Below are positions 6,688-13,865 of a stretch of 18,564 nucleotides of DNA, one piece after another (position 1 is the first letter of the stretch; every line of letters starts with the position of its first letter). The position numbers and the translations under genes were made by a program. The notes beneath the pieces are model-generated. The model did no database searches. It had not been told where the DNA came from and saw only the letters and a program-made list of their open reading frames with translations. Source of the stretch: CAYQOX01 sp964419335 (GTDB taxonomy: Bacteria > Hinthialibacterota > Hinthialibacteria > Hinthialibacterales > Hinthialibacteraceae); assembly GCA_964419335.1 (NCBI GenBank), contig CAYQOX010000067.1:1-18564 (forward strand), given 5' to 3'.

Positions 6688-7413
6688 ATGAATCAAAAAA
6701 CTTTCCAATACAATCCCGAAGGGCATTCAAAACAATTATACCATAGCCCCCATCGCTTGATGAATTGGGTTCATAGCGCCCATATCCGTCAGGCTTTGGC
6801 CAACGCTTCTCTCACACTGGACAAACGCATCCTTGACGCGGGATGTTCCGATGGAGAACTCCTGGTGCGTGCTAATGGGGTGTATGCATCTGCGGTGGGA
6901 GCCGATCACAATTTTCAAGCGCTGCAAAGTTTCAACCAACGACTCGCTTCCACGCCGCATTGTCATGCCTTGCAAAGTGATTTGTGTCGGCTGCCTTTTG
7001 CCGATGAGCGTTTCGACGTGGTTTTTTGTCTCGAAACTTTAGAACATGTCTATGATGAATCGCGGGCGATCGTTGAACTCAAGCGTGTGCTTAAGAGCGA
7101 TGGGACGCTGATTGTTACTGTTCCCATCGAATTAGGACTGTCTGTGTTATTAAAGCAAGGGATTTCGAAACTCTGTTTCGGCGGCTATCGCGGTGCTTAT
7201 ACTTGGGGTGAACTGATCAATGCCATGACCGGTAAACTTGACAAAATTGAGCGCGAGAGCCTTTCTTCGCATAAGGGGTTTGATTTTCGGAAGACGTTAA
7301 GAGAGATCGATCAGCATTTTTCCGATCTTCATTATCGGGGGCTTCCCTTTACCTGGCTGGGGTCATGGGTGAATACTCAGTTCCTGATCGTGGCGCGGAA
7401 TAAAATTTGTTAA
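6688..7413 (+). CDS. Class I SAM-dependent methyltransferase
   Basis: A 241-aa cytosolic methyltransferase of the Methyltransf_11/25 type. Motif I is ILDAGCSDGE (48-57), the ribose-binding acidic residue is about D73, motif II region is SDLCRLPF (97-104), then FDVVFCLETLEH (109-120), and motif III LKSDGTLIVTVP (135-146). The C-terminal 90 residues (CFGGYRGAYTWGELINAM and beyond) are presumably the substrate-binding cap. The substrate cannot be predicted; the LEHVYDE/PFADERFDVV core is shared by ubiquinone/menaquinone-type, glycan and small-molecule methyltransferases. A TTG three codons upstream is open, but the ATG at 6688 is preferred; the ribosome-binding site is weak. It runs divergently from miaB and converges on the ABC permease operon, so it looks monocistronic. 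Confidence 0.85.
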   Translation: MNQKTFQYNPEGHSKQLYHSPHRLMNWVHSAHIRQALANASLTLDKRILDAGCSDGELLVRANGVYASAVGADHNFQALQSFNQRLASTPHCHALQSDLCRLPFADERFDVVFCLETLEHVYDESRAIVELKRVLKSDGTLIVTVPIELGLSVLLKQGISKLCFGGYRGAYTWGELINAMTGKLDKIERESLSSHKGFDFRKTLREIDQHFSDLHYRGLPFTWLGSWVNTQFLIVARNKIC

Positions 7414-7427
7414 TGAGAGCTCGATAA

Positions 7428-8279
7428 TTACTCTTTTGTTTTTACCTCATACCCTCGTACGTCCATCACATCGCGCAGCCCTTCCCCGAGGAGGTTGAAT
7501 CCCAAGACAGTAACAGCCAATGCGACTCCCGGGAAGAAAGAAACCCAAGGCGCCTCACGCAGGGCCTGTGAGCCATAGTTGATCATGCTTCCCCAACTGG
7601 GGGTAGGCGGTTTGGCACCTAAGCCGAGGAAGGAGAGTCCCGCTTCGGCCATAATGGCCTGGGCTAAACCCATTGTCCACCAGATTAGAGCGGGCACATA
7701 GCTGTTGGGCAGGATATGACGGAGCATGATTTTGGCATCCGATACGCCAAAGGCCTTTGCCGCCATGACGTAATCCCGCTCTTTGACCACCATCACCTGG
7801 GAACGCATCAAACGCGCCATGCTGGCCCACATGACGGCGCTTAGGGCGATAAATACAGGGAACAAGCCGCTGCCTCCCGCGATGTTCCATTCTGAGAACA
7901 CAATGGCTAACGAAATGACTAAGAGTAGAAAGGGGAAGGCCATGGTGATATCCACAATACGTTGCAGAAGAATGTCGGTCTTGCCCCCGTAATAGCCGGA
8001 TAGGAATCCCACCAACATCCCGATGAGCAAGCCCATAGTGCGGGTCGTCACTCCCACGCCGAGAGAAATGCGGGTTCCATGGAGAACTCGGCTGAAGACA
8101 TCGCGCCCCATCTCATCGGTGCCAAACCAGTGGTTCCACGAAGGCTCTTCGAAGCGCGCGTGGAGATCGATTTCATCGGGCGCGTAAGGTGTGAGCCATG
8201 GCGCAAAGATCGCCGAAACGATGAGGAGGATGGATAGGGTTCCTCCAACGAGCAAATAGGGATGGCGTAATACTCTCAT
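7428..8279 (-). CDS. Peptide-type ABC transporter permease (DppC/OppC family)
   Basis: An inner-membrane permease of 283 aa, the second of the two transmembrane subunits of a di/oligopeptide-type importer. It shows an N-terminal membrane helix, the family hallmark HWFGTDEMGRDVFSRVLHG (50-68), several hydrophobic helices, and the EAA loop that docks to the ATPase (DYVMAAKAFGVSDAKIMLRH, 169-188) ending in PNSYVPAL. Its ATG overlaps the DppB stop (ATGA), indicating translational coupling and a 1:1 subunit ratio. It is the last gene of the operon: only 14 bases separate it from the convergent methyltransferase gene, with no hairpin seen. The usual DppD/DppF ATPases do not follow. The substrate may be peptides, but this family also carries glycosides and nickel. 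Confidence 0.93.
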   Translation of the reverse strand: MRVLRHPYLLVGGTLSILLIVSAIFAPWLTPYAPDEIDLHARFEEPSWNHWFGTDEMGRDVFSRVLHGTRISLGVGVTTRTMGLLIGMLVGFLSGYYGGKTDILLQRIVDITMAFPFLLLVISLAIVFSEWNIAGGSGLFPVFIALSAVMWASMARLMRSQVMVVKERDYVMAAKAFGVSDAKIMLRHILPNSYVPALIWWTMGLAQAIMAEAGLSFLGLGAKPPTPSWGSMINYGSQALREAPWVSFFPGVALAVTVLGFNLLGEGLRDVMDVRGYEVKTKE

Positions 8280-9205
8280 TCGTCATACCGTATTCTTGGA
8301 TCAAGATAGGCGTAAAGCAAATCTACGATCAGGTTGATCAATATGAAAATTAAGGCAAAAAAGAGAACCGTGCCATTGATGACAGGATAATCGCGCTGGG
8401 CGATGGCGGTCACCACATGACGTCCCAGCCCCGGCCAGGAAAAGACCTTCTCGGTCAATACGGATCCCGAAAGATAACTCGCGAAATCCAAACCGATGAT
8501 CGTCACGACGGGGATGATGGCATTGGAGAACGCATGTTTGCCGATAACGCTGATCGGATGGGCTCCCTTGGCACGCGCGGTACGCAGATAGTCCTCGTTC
8601 AGCACTTCCAGCATGCTCGCGCGGGTCATGCGGGCTAAGAAGGCTACCGATTGGGTACCCAGCGCTATCGCAGGGAGGACGAGATAGCGCAGACTCCCAT
8701 CCCCAAAGCCGCTGGGGGGAAGCCATTGCAGCCAGAGGCTGAAAAAATACATCAGCAATAATCCAAGCCAGAAAACCGGGGTCGAGATGCCCAAGAGCGA
8801 GAGGATCATCGCCATGCGGTCATACCAGGTATTGGGCATCAGCGCGGATAGAAGTCCCGCCGTGACTCCCAAGAGAATCGCTACCACCATAGCGGATACA
8901 GCCAGACGCATCGTGTTGGGAAAACGTTCAAGGATAATATCCAACACAGGGCGATGGCTGTCGTAGGATAAGCCTAAATCGCCTTGCGCTAAGTTCCATA
9001 GATAATAACCGTATTGCATGTAGATGGGTTTGTCGAATCCATAGCGCTCACGGATTTGTTGTAAGTCTTCTTCGCTGGCACGCTGTCCCGCCATGGCGTC
9101 GGCGGGATCGCCGGGAACCATGTGGCTCAAGAAAAAGGTAATCGTGACCACTCCGAACATCACCGGGATCATCAATAACAAGCGCCGTAGGATGTATATT
9201 GTCAT
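8276..9205 (-). CDS. Peptide-type ABC transporter permease (DppB/OppB family)
   Basis: An inner-membrane permease of 309 aa. The N-terminus (MTIYILRRLLLMIPVMFGVV) followed by SHMVPGDPA (27-35) is the standard DppB opening. Five more hydrophobic segments follow, with the EAA loop (DYLRTARAKGAHPISVIGKH, 205-224) then NAIIPVVT, and a C-terminal YAYLDPRIRY typical of the family. It starts 6 bases after the solute-binding protein gene and overlaps dppC by 4 bases, so it is part of the same transcript. The ribosome-binding site is weak (GGCGGTG), consistent with coupling to the upstream gene. Pairing with DppC would form the heterodimeric channel. Confidence 0.94.
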   Translation of the reverse strand: MTIYILRRLLLMIPVMFGVVTITFFLSHMVPGDPADAMAGQRASEEDLQQIRERYGFDKPIYMQYGYYLWNLAQGDLGLSYDSHRPVLDIILERFPNTMRLAVSAMVVAILLGVTAGLLSALMPNTWYDRMAMILSLLGISTPVFWLGLLLMYFFSLWLQWLPPSGFGDGSLRYLVLPAIALGTQSVAFLARMTRASMLEVLNEDYLRTARAKGAHPISVIGKHAFSNAIIPVVTIIGLDFASYLSGSVLTEKVFSWPGLGRHVVTAIAQRDYPVINGTVLFFALIFILINLIVDLLYAYLDPRIRYDE

Positions 9206-9211
9206 AATCGA

Positions 9212-10825
9212 TCACACCGCCTTCTCTTCCACGCGGGGCTTGACGATTTTTTCTTGTAAATATCGTATTCCATTGAATACCAGCGGTTCTGAATTGCCTT
9301 GCAGCCAGGGTTGATGCACCACGTATTTGGCTTGGTGCCATAAAAACAAGGCCGGGGCTTTTTCATAGATTAACGTGTTTACTTGTTCTAGCAATTTCTT
9401 TCGACGGGTTGAATCTAACTCCTGCTGCGAAGCCTGGATCAAATGGTCCACCTCATCATCCGCAAAGCGCGACATGTTTCCTGCTCCGATTTGAGAAGAA
9501 TGGAAGAGGGGATAAATGAAGTTATCGCCGTCGGGATAATCGGCGTACCAATTGCGCCAGCCAAGGTCGAACTTCCCTTCGCGCAAATAGCGGCGATAGG
9601 TTACCCATTCCAACTGATGTAAACGTACCTCAATGTCTAGGCGTTTCCATAACGCCTGCATTACGACCCCGGTGGTACGTACATAATTCTCGATTGAAGG
9701 AAAGACGAGATCTACACCCCGTTGGGGCAAATCGGTCTTTGCCAACATCTCACGCGCGTATTCAAGATCATACGAATAAGGTTCACGATCTTCGAGATGA
9801 CCATCCAAGCCGGGAGATATTGGGCCTGTGCTTACCGTCCCTACACCTACTCTCACACAATCCAAGACCAACGACGTCTCCACCGCCCGGCAAAAGGCTT
9901 GGCGAATTTCAGGACGATCAAACGGTTCACGCTCACAGTTAAAGACCAGCATGTCAATGTTGAGCATGGGATATTTCAGCGCGTAATGCTTCCACTGAGG
10001 ATGAGTGCGCCAACGGTTTATTTCTGAGAGAGGGGTGGGATCGATGGTCGCGATGTTCCCTGTTTCAAATTCAGCGATTGCAGTGAATTGATTGCTGATA
10101 ATTCGCATATTTAATTTAGGAACTTGGGGCTTGGGTCCCCAGTACTCTTCATTGCGGCGAAAGGCAATGTACTGATCATGCTGCCATTCTTCAAACAGCC
10201 AGGGGCCGCTGCCCGTGGGCTTCTCACCGAAAGGAATCCCCCGTTCTTCGCAGCGTTCTACCTCTTCACGAGGAACAATAGAGGCGGCCGGCATGGCCAT
10301 TAAATACAAAAAAGGGGCAAACGGTTCTTTTAGGATTAAGCGCAAGCGTTTCGTTTCAAGCACTTCAATTTCGTCGATATTTGCCAAAACCCATCGTGTG
10401 GAGGAGTCGGTTTTGGGGTCCAAAACCCGCTCAAAGGAATACTTTACATCTTCGGCGTTTACAGGGCGTCCATTGGAGAAATGGGCTTGGGGGTTCAACT
10501 CGAAGGTATAGGATTTCCCATCCTTGGAGGCTTGCCAGGACTGGGCAAGATCGGGTTGCAGATTGGCTTGGCGATCGAACTTTACTAAGTTAGAAAACAC
10601 GAGTCCGACCAAACGCCCATCAAAGTAGCCCCAGGAACGGGCCGGATCTAACGTAGGCGGGTCTTCGGTGTCATAAAAGACAAGCGTATCCAAAGCCGGG
10701 GGCGGCATAAAAAACGAGCCGCCGTATTCAGGATATTTTCGTGAAGAACCGCAAGCAGCAAGACCAAGTCCCCCTGCAGCAGTCTGGAGAAAACGGCGGC
10801 GTGAAAAGAAGCGAGGATTGTTCAT
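9212..10825 (-). CDS. Family 5 solute-binding protein, Tat lipoprotein
   Basis: A 537-aa periplasmic binding protein (SBP_bac_5; DppA/OppA type) that would deliver peptides or similar ligands to the adjacent permeases. The N-terminus has a textbook twin-arginine motif SRRRFLQ (8-14) and a lipobox LAAC (22-25), so it is predicted to be exported folded and lipid-anchored at C25. Family features are TLDPARSWGYFDG (58-70), the signature HFSNGRPVNAEDVKYSFERV (115-134) and the later PTGSGPWLFEEW. AAAGGAAG just before the ATG is a good ribosome-binding site. It lies 24 bases after the serine hydrolase and 6 bases before dppB. Ligand identity cannot be deduced: the family binds peptides, muropeptides, oligosaccharides, nickel and opines. 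Confidence 0.93.
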   Translation of the reverse strand: MNNPRFFSRRRFLQTAAGGLGLAACGSSRKYPEYGGSFFMPPPALDTLVFYDTEDPPTLDPARSWGYFDGRLVGLVFSNLVKFDRQANLQPDLAQSWQASKDGKSYTFELNPQAHFSNGRPVNAEDVKYSFERVLDPKTDSSTRWVLANIDEIEVLETKRLRLILKEPFAPFLYLMAMPAASIVPREEVERCEERGIPFGEKPTGSGPWLFEEWQHDQYIAFRRNEEYWGPKPQVPKLNMRIISNQFTAIAEFETGNIATIDPTPLSEINRWRTHPQWKHYALKYPMLNIDMLVFNCEREPFDRPEIRQAFCRAVETSLVLDCVRVGVGTVSTGPISPGLDGHLEDREPYSYDLEYAREMLAKTDLPQRGVDLVFPSIENYVRTTGVVMQALWKRLDIEVRLHQLEWVTYRRYLREGKFDLGWRNWYADYPDGDNFIYPLFHSSQIGAGNMSRFADDEVDHLIQASQQELDSTRRKKLLEQVNTLIYEKAPALFLWHQAKYVVHQPWLQGNSEPLVFNGIRYLQEKIVKPRVEEKAV

Positions 10826-10849
10826 TCTTCCTTTGAGATCAAACTAAAA

Positions 10850-12139
10850 TCACTCATCCTCGGGTTCGATATTGACGTTATCTTCACCCACCAAGGCCTT
10901 GCTCACGTTAACAAAAAAGCGGCGATACATACGTGATTTTTGCGTATCCGAGCGTTTAGGATGAACCGCGTTGGTTAGCAAAATGGCTGCGGCTTGATGC
11001 TCTGGGTCAAGATAAAGCATAGTGCCGGTAAATCCCGAATGGCCGTATGCAGTAGAAGAAGGCAAACCACCCAAATCACCTAATGTGGCTCTTTCATCCA
11101 TGCCCCACCAGCCCAGCAATTGCCGGCGATGGCGTAGAAATCTCGAGCCGCGGTTTGTTACTTGTTCATCTAGTTGGGGTTTTAACATTAGATCGAGGTT
11201 TTTTTCTTGAAAAATTCGCGTGCCTTGAAATTTACCTTTATTTAATAGCATCTGGCAAAAGATAGCGAGATCATCGATGGTAGAAAACAAACCTGCATGC
11301 CCAGACACACCTCCTAAAGCGCGCGCATTCTCATCATGTACAATCCCTTGCAAAGCATTTCCTCGTACGGGATCGAATTCGGTGGGCGCTGCAAGTTTCC
11401 GTTCTTCTAACCAGGGCAGATATCCGGTGTGATCCATTCCTAGAGGCTCGAAAATATGTTTCTTGGCGAAACGATCGAGACGCTCACCGCTGATTTCTTC
11501 CACCAGGCGTCCTAAGACAATAAAACCCACATCGCTATAAATACGCTTGGTTCCCGGTTTGTAATCTAAATCGATTTCCTCATCAATGTAGCGAAAAACT
11601 TCTTCACGGTTGACACATACCATATAAAAAGGGAACCAAGAGGGTAGACCGGAATTATGAGTTAAGAGTTGGCGAACCGTAATTTGATCTTTTCCATATT
11701 GGCCAAAGGAGGGGATATACTCCACGACAGGTTTGTCAATATCGAGTTGTTCCATCTCTACGAGTTTCATTATAGAAGAGAGGCAACCCACCATCTTGGT
11801 CATGGAGGCAAGATCAAATAGCGTAGATATTTCCATCTTCGCTTTCATCGGGAAGTAAGAAATTTCTCCGTTTTCCTGCTTGCGGTAAATGACATGGGTT
11901 TGCATATTTCCCAAAGCACGACGTGCGACAATCTTTCCATCTTTCATCACCAAGCCAACCGCACCTGGTGCACCGTTGTCTCGAATGACAGCCTGGACTT
12001 CATCGAAGGCTTTGTTGATCCATTCAATCTCCATCTCGACTTCCCATGGATTCGCCCAGGGGAGCGGGTGCTCTCGTTCTGCATAGCTTATAGAACCTAC
12101 GAGAACAATAAGTAGTGCTAAAAAAGAATATCTCTTCAT
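10850..12139 (-). CDS. Exported serine hydrolase, class C beta-lactamase fold
   Basis: A 429-aa serine hydrolase of the beta-lactamase/DD-peptidase superfamily. A signal peptide (MKRYSFLALLIVLVGSISYA, cleavage near 20) sends it out of the cytoplasm. Catalytic motifs are SMTK (112-115; nucleophile S112, general base K115), YSD (201-203, in place of YxN) and HSG (367-369, in place of KTG). The HDENARALGGVSGHAGLFST block is typical of YbbE-like proteins, which in Bacillus sit in the peptidoglycan-salvage cluster and in Bacteroidetes are often fused to NagZ glycosidases. A longer open frame exists upstream but overlaps the symporter; the ATG at 12139 is chosen because it has GAGG 7 bases upstream, begins the signal peptide, and forms an ATGA overlap with the symporter stop. 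An esterase or a peptidase role on D-amino-acid or lactyl-ether substrates is possible; I infer a link to cell-wall fragments. Confidence 0.9.
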   Translation of the reverse strand: MKRYSFLALLIVLVGSISYAEREHPLPWANPWEVEMEIEWINKAFDEVQAVIRDNGAPGAVGLVMKDGKIVARRALGNMQTHVIYRKQENGEISYFPMKAKMEISTLFDLASMTKMVGCLSSIMKLVEMEQLDIDKPVVEYIPSFGQYGKDQITVRQLLTHNSGLPSWFPFYMVCVNREEVFRYIDEEIDLDYKPGTKRIYSDVGFIVLGRLVEEISGERLDRFAKKHIFEPLGMDHTGYLPWLEERKLAAPTEFDPVRGNALQGIVHDENARALGGVSGHAGLFSTIDDLAIFCQMLLNKGKFQGTRIFQEKNLDLMLKPQLDEQVTNRGSRFLRHRRQLLGWWGMDERATLGDLGGLPSSTAYGHSGFTGTMLYLDPEHQAAAILLTNAVHPKRSDTQKSRMYRRFFVNVSKALVGEDNVNIEPEDE

Positions 12140-13638
12140 TGTACATCCTCGTATTGGAAAAATTGTAAAACGAATTGAATTATGTATGCGAATAGAAGGG
12201 TCGTCACCGTGCCAAAGGGTACATACCATGTCCAATGAACATTTTCTTGTAAATACAAAACAAACGTAGCGCTTTCTAGTCCCACCCATGGAGCGGTGAA
12301 CTCCAATTTTGCGAGCAGTAATACACCGAACACGCCCATCACCATTGCGCCCATGATCGCCCATTGATGACGGAAGCGGGTGAAGATCCCCAATAGAAAA
12401 GCGGCCAACAAACTGCCATAGGTATAACTGGGAATGCTCAAGCCGGTTTCCAAGATATTTTCTTGTTCGCTGGCTAAAATTGCGATGACAATCAAAATGG
12501 CTGTCCAAACGAAAGTGAATAAACGTGAGATGGTAACTTGTACGTTATTGGCTAATGGTTTTTTGCGCAAGGCAATCACAAAATCACTCATGGTCGTGGA
12601 AGAAAGTGAATTTAATGCGGAGGCGGTGCTGGATAAAGCCGCCGATAAAATCGCAGCGATGACCAAGGCCGCTGCGACCGGGTGCATTTGATCCACGGCA
12701 AAGTAGGGCAACAGCTGATCGGCTTTATCTAAATCCTCGGGCAGGGTTTGATAAAAGACAAAGAGCATGATGCCAATAAATAAGAAGAAAGCGAACTGAG
12801 CAAAGACAAAGAACCCACTGCCAATGATCGCCCCTTGGGCGCTGCGCAACGATCGGCAAGAGAGTAAACGCTGCACCATATCTTGATCAGCACCATGAGT
12901 GGCAAGACATAAGCACATCCCGCCCAGTAATCCCATAAGGAATGAATAATTGCCTTTTGGAGTATCAAAAAAATGAAAGATTTCCAGTTTCCCAAATTCA
13001 TTTCCCACATCGAGTATATGCCCCATCCCTTCGGGAATCAAAAAGAGTAAATATACGAAGGCTAATATGCCGCCCAGGATCATGATGGCTAACTGCACCA
13101 CTTCAGTCCAGATTACCGCGGATAAACCTCCCAGGGAAGAATAAATCAGGGAAACCATACCCGTCACGATGATAGCGTGGATGACATTGACATCTAAGAT
13201 TACAGCGATAACTAAAGCGGCTGCGTAGTGCCGCACTCCCGCGGCTAAGGCGCGGGTAATAAAAAATAAGATTCCCGTTAATCTTTGAGCATAACCACCA
13301 AAGCGGGAGCCGATGAACTGATAAATGGTTACGATTTCATGCTCAAAAAATTTTGGAAGAAAGAAAAGAGCTAGAATCACACGTGCGACGATATAGCCGA
13401 TGACCACCTGCAGAAACGACATATCCCCTCCGGTGGCGAAAGCCATCGCGGGGGCGCCCATAAAAGTGACGGCGCTGGTTTCGGTCGCCACCACCGCGGC
13501 TAAGGCGACCCAAGCGGGCATGGTGCGTCCTGCCAAAAAGAAATCGGAAATACTTTCTTGCTTGCGTGAACAAAGAACCCCAATCAGGATGAGGATTAAA
13601 AAATAAATGATGAGAATGCTATATCCTACTAAACCCAT
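12136..13638 (-). CDS. Sodium:solute symporter (SSS family)
   Basis: A 500-aa polytopic inner-membrane protein with about 13 hydrophobic helices, the usual SSS size, coupling solute uptake to the Na+ gradient. TM1 is followed by SISDFFLAGRTMPAWVALA and ATETSAVTFMGAPA, classic SSS opening motifs. SSLGGLSAVIWTEVVQ marks the middle, and SSTASALNSLSSTT corresponds to the TM8 region with the Na+-site serines/threonines in vSGLT-like members. This points to the sugar/sialic-acid/amino-sugar branch rather than proline (PutP) or pantothenate, but the solute is not assignable. A GTG two codons upstream is possible; the ATG at 13638 is preferred because AGGTG is correctly placed before it. It is the first gene of the operon and is divergent from the gamma-glutamyltransferase. 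The serine hydrolase start overlaps its stop. Confidence 0.92.
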   Translation of the reverse strand: MGLVGYSILIIYFLILILIGVLCSRKQESISDFFLAGRTMPAWVALAAVVATETSAVTFMGAPAMAFATGGDMSFLQVVIGYIVARVILALFFLPKFFEHEIVTIYQFIGSRFGGYAQRLTGILFFITRALAAGVRHYAAALVIAVILDVNVIHAIIVTGMVSLIYSSLGGLSAVIWTEVVQLAIMILGGILAFVYLLFLIPEGMGHILDVGNEFGKLEIFHFFDTPKGNYSFLMGLLGGMCLCLATHGADQDMVQRLLSCRSLRSAQGAIIGSGFFVFAQFAFFLFIGIMLFVFYQTLPEDLDKADQLLPYFAVDQMHPVAAALVIAAILSAALSSTASALNSLSSTTMSDFVIALRKKPLANNVQVTISRLFTFVWTAILIVIAILASEQENILETGLSIPSYTYGSLLAAFLLGIFTRFRHQWAIMGAMVMGVFGVLLLAKLEFTAPWVGLESATFVLYLQENVHWTWYVPFGTVTTLLFAYIIQFVLQFFQYEDVQ

Positions 13639-13676
13639 AAGCACCTGTATAATCTGATCAATTAGCGATCATATTG

Positions 13677-13706
13677 TTGTTAAAACATAATTAGAAAAAC
13701 TATACA
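13677..13706 (+). promoter_or_regulatory. Candidate promoter in the divergent intergenic region
   Basis: TTGTTA and TATACA lie 18 bases apart. The -10 hexamer is part of TATACAAGGCT, an 11-bp string that also occurs on the minus strand at the proximal fusA promoter. It lies 160 bases before the gamma-glutamyltransferase ATG. The match is moderate and the shared string may be coincidence in AT-rich DNA. Confidence 0.3.
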
Positions 13707-13779
13707 AGGCTTTAATTAACCCTCCAACGGCACGACTCCAAATTCTTTCTATTTACCTGTTTTCTCACGGAGATCTCTA

Positions 13780-13810
13780 GCGACAATGGATGTGGGTTGA
13801 AACCTATACT
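13780..13810 (+). promoter_or_regulatory. Candidate promoter of the gamma-glutamyltransferase gene
   Basis: A TATACT -10 (13805-13810, 5 of 6) is preceded by GCGACA with a 19-base spacer, a weak -35. Initiation near 13817 would give a leader of about 50 nt to the ATG at 13866. The -10 is good, the -35 is not, so an activator may be needed. Confidence 0.4.
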
Positions 13811-13865
13811 TTTCTTTCTCCCTGCGAAACAATAAGAAAGATAGATTGTATCAAAGAGGTGAATT

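Noticed and set aside
9048..9341. Alternative-frame open stretches across the permease and binding-protein genes
   Set aside because: They are antisense or out-of-frame shadows of GC-rich genes with clear family assignments and have no start signals.
12140..12508. Upstream extension of the serine hydrolase reading frame by about 120 codons
   Set aside because: It lies entirely within the symporter gene in another frame, has no family similarity, and the internal ATG at 12139 has a ribosome-binding site, a signal peptide and an ATGA overlap.
13645..13680. TATACA directly before the symporter start as its -10
   Set aside because: No -35 lies at a suitable distance and it abuts the start codon, which would require a leaderless mRNA; the symporter promoter remains unidentified.
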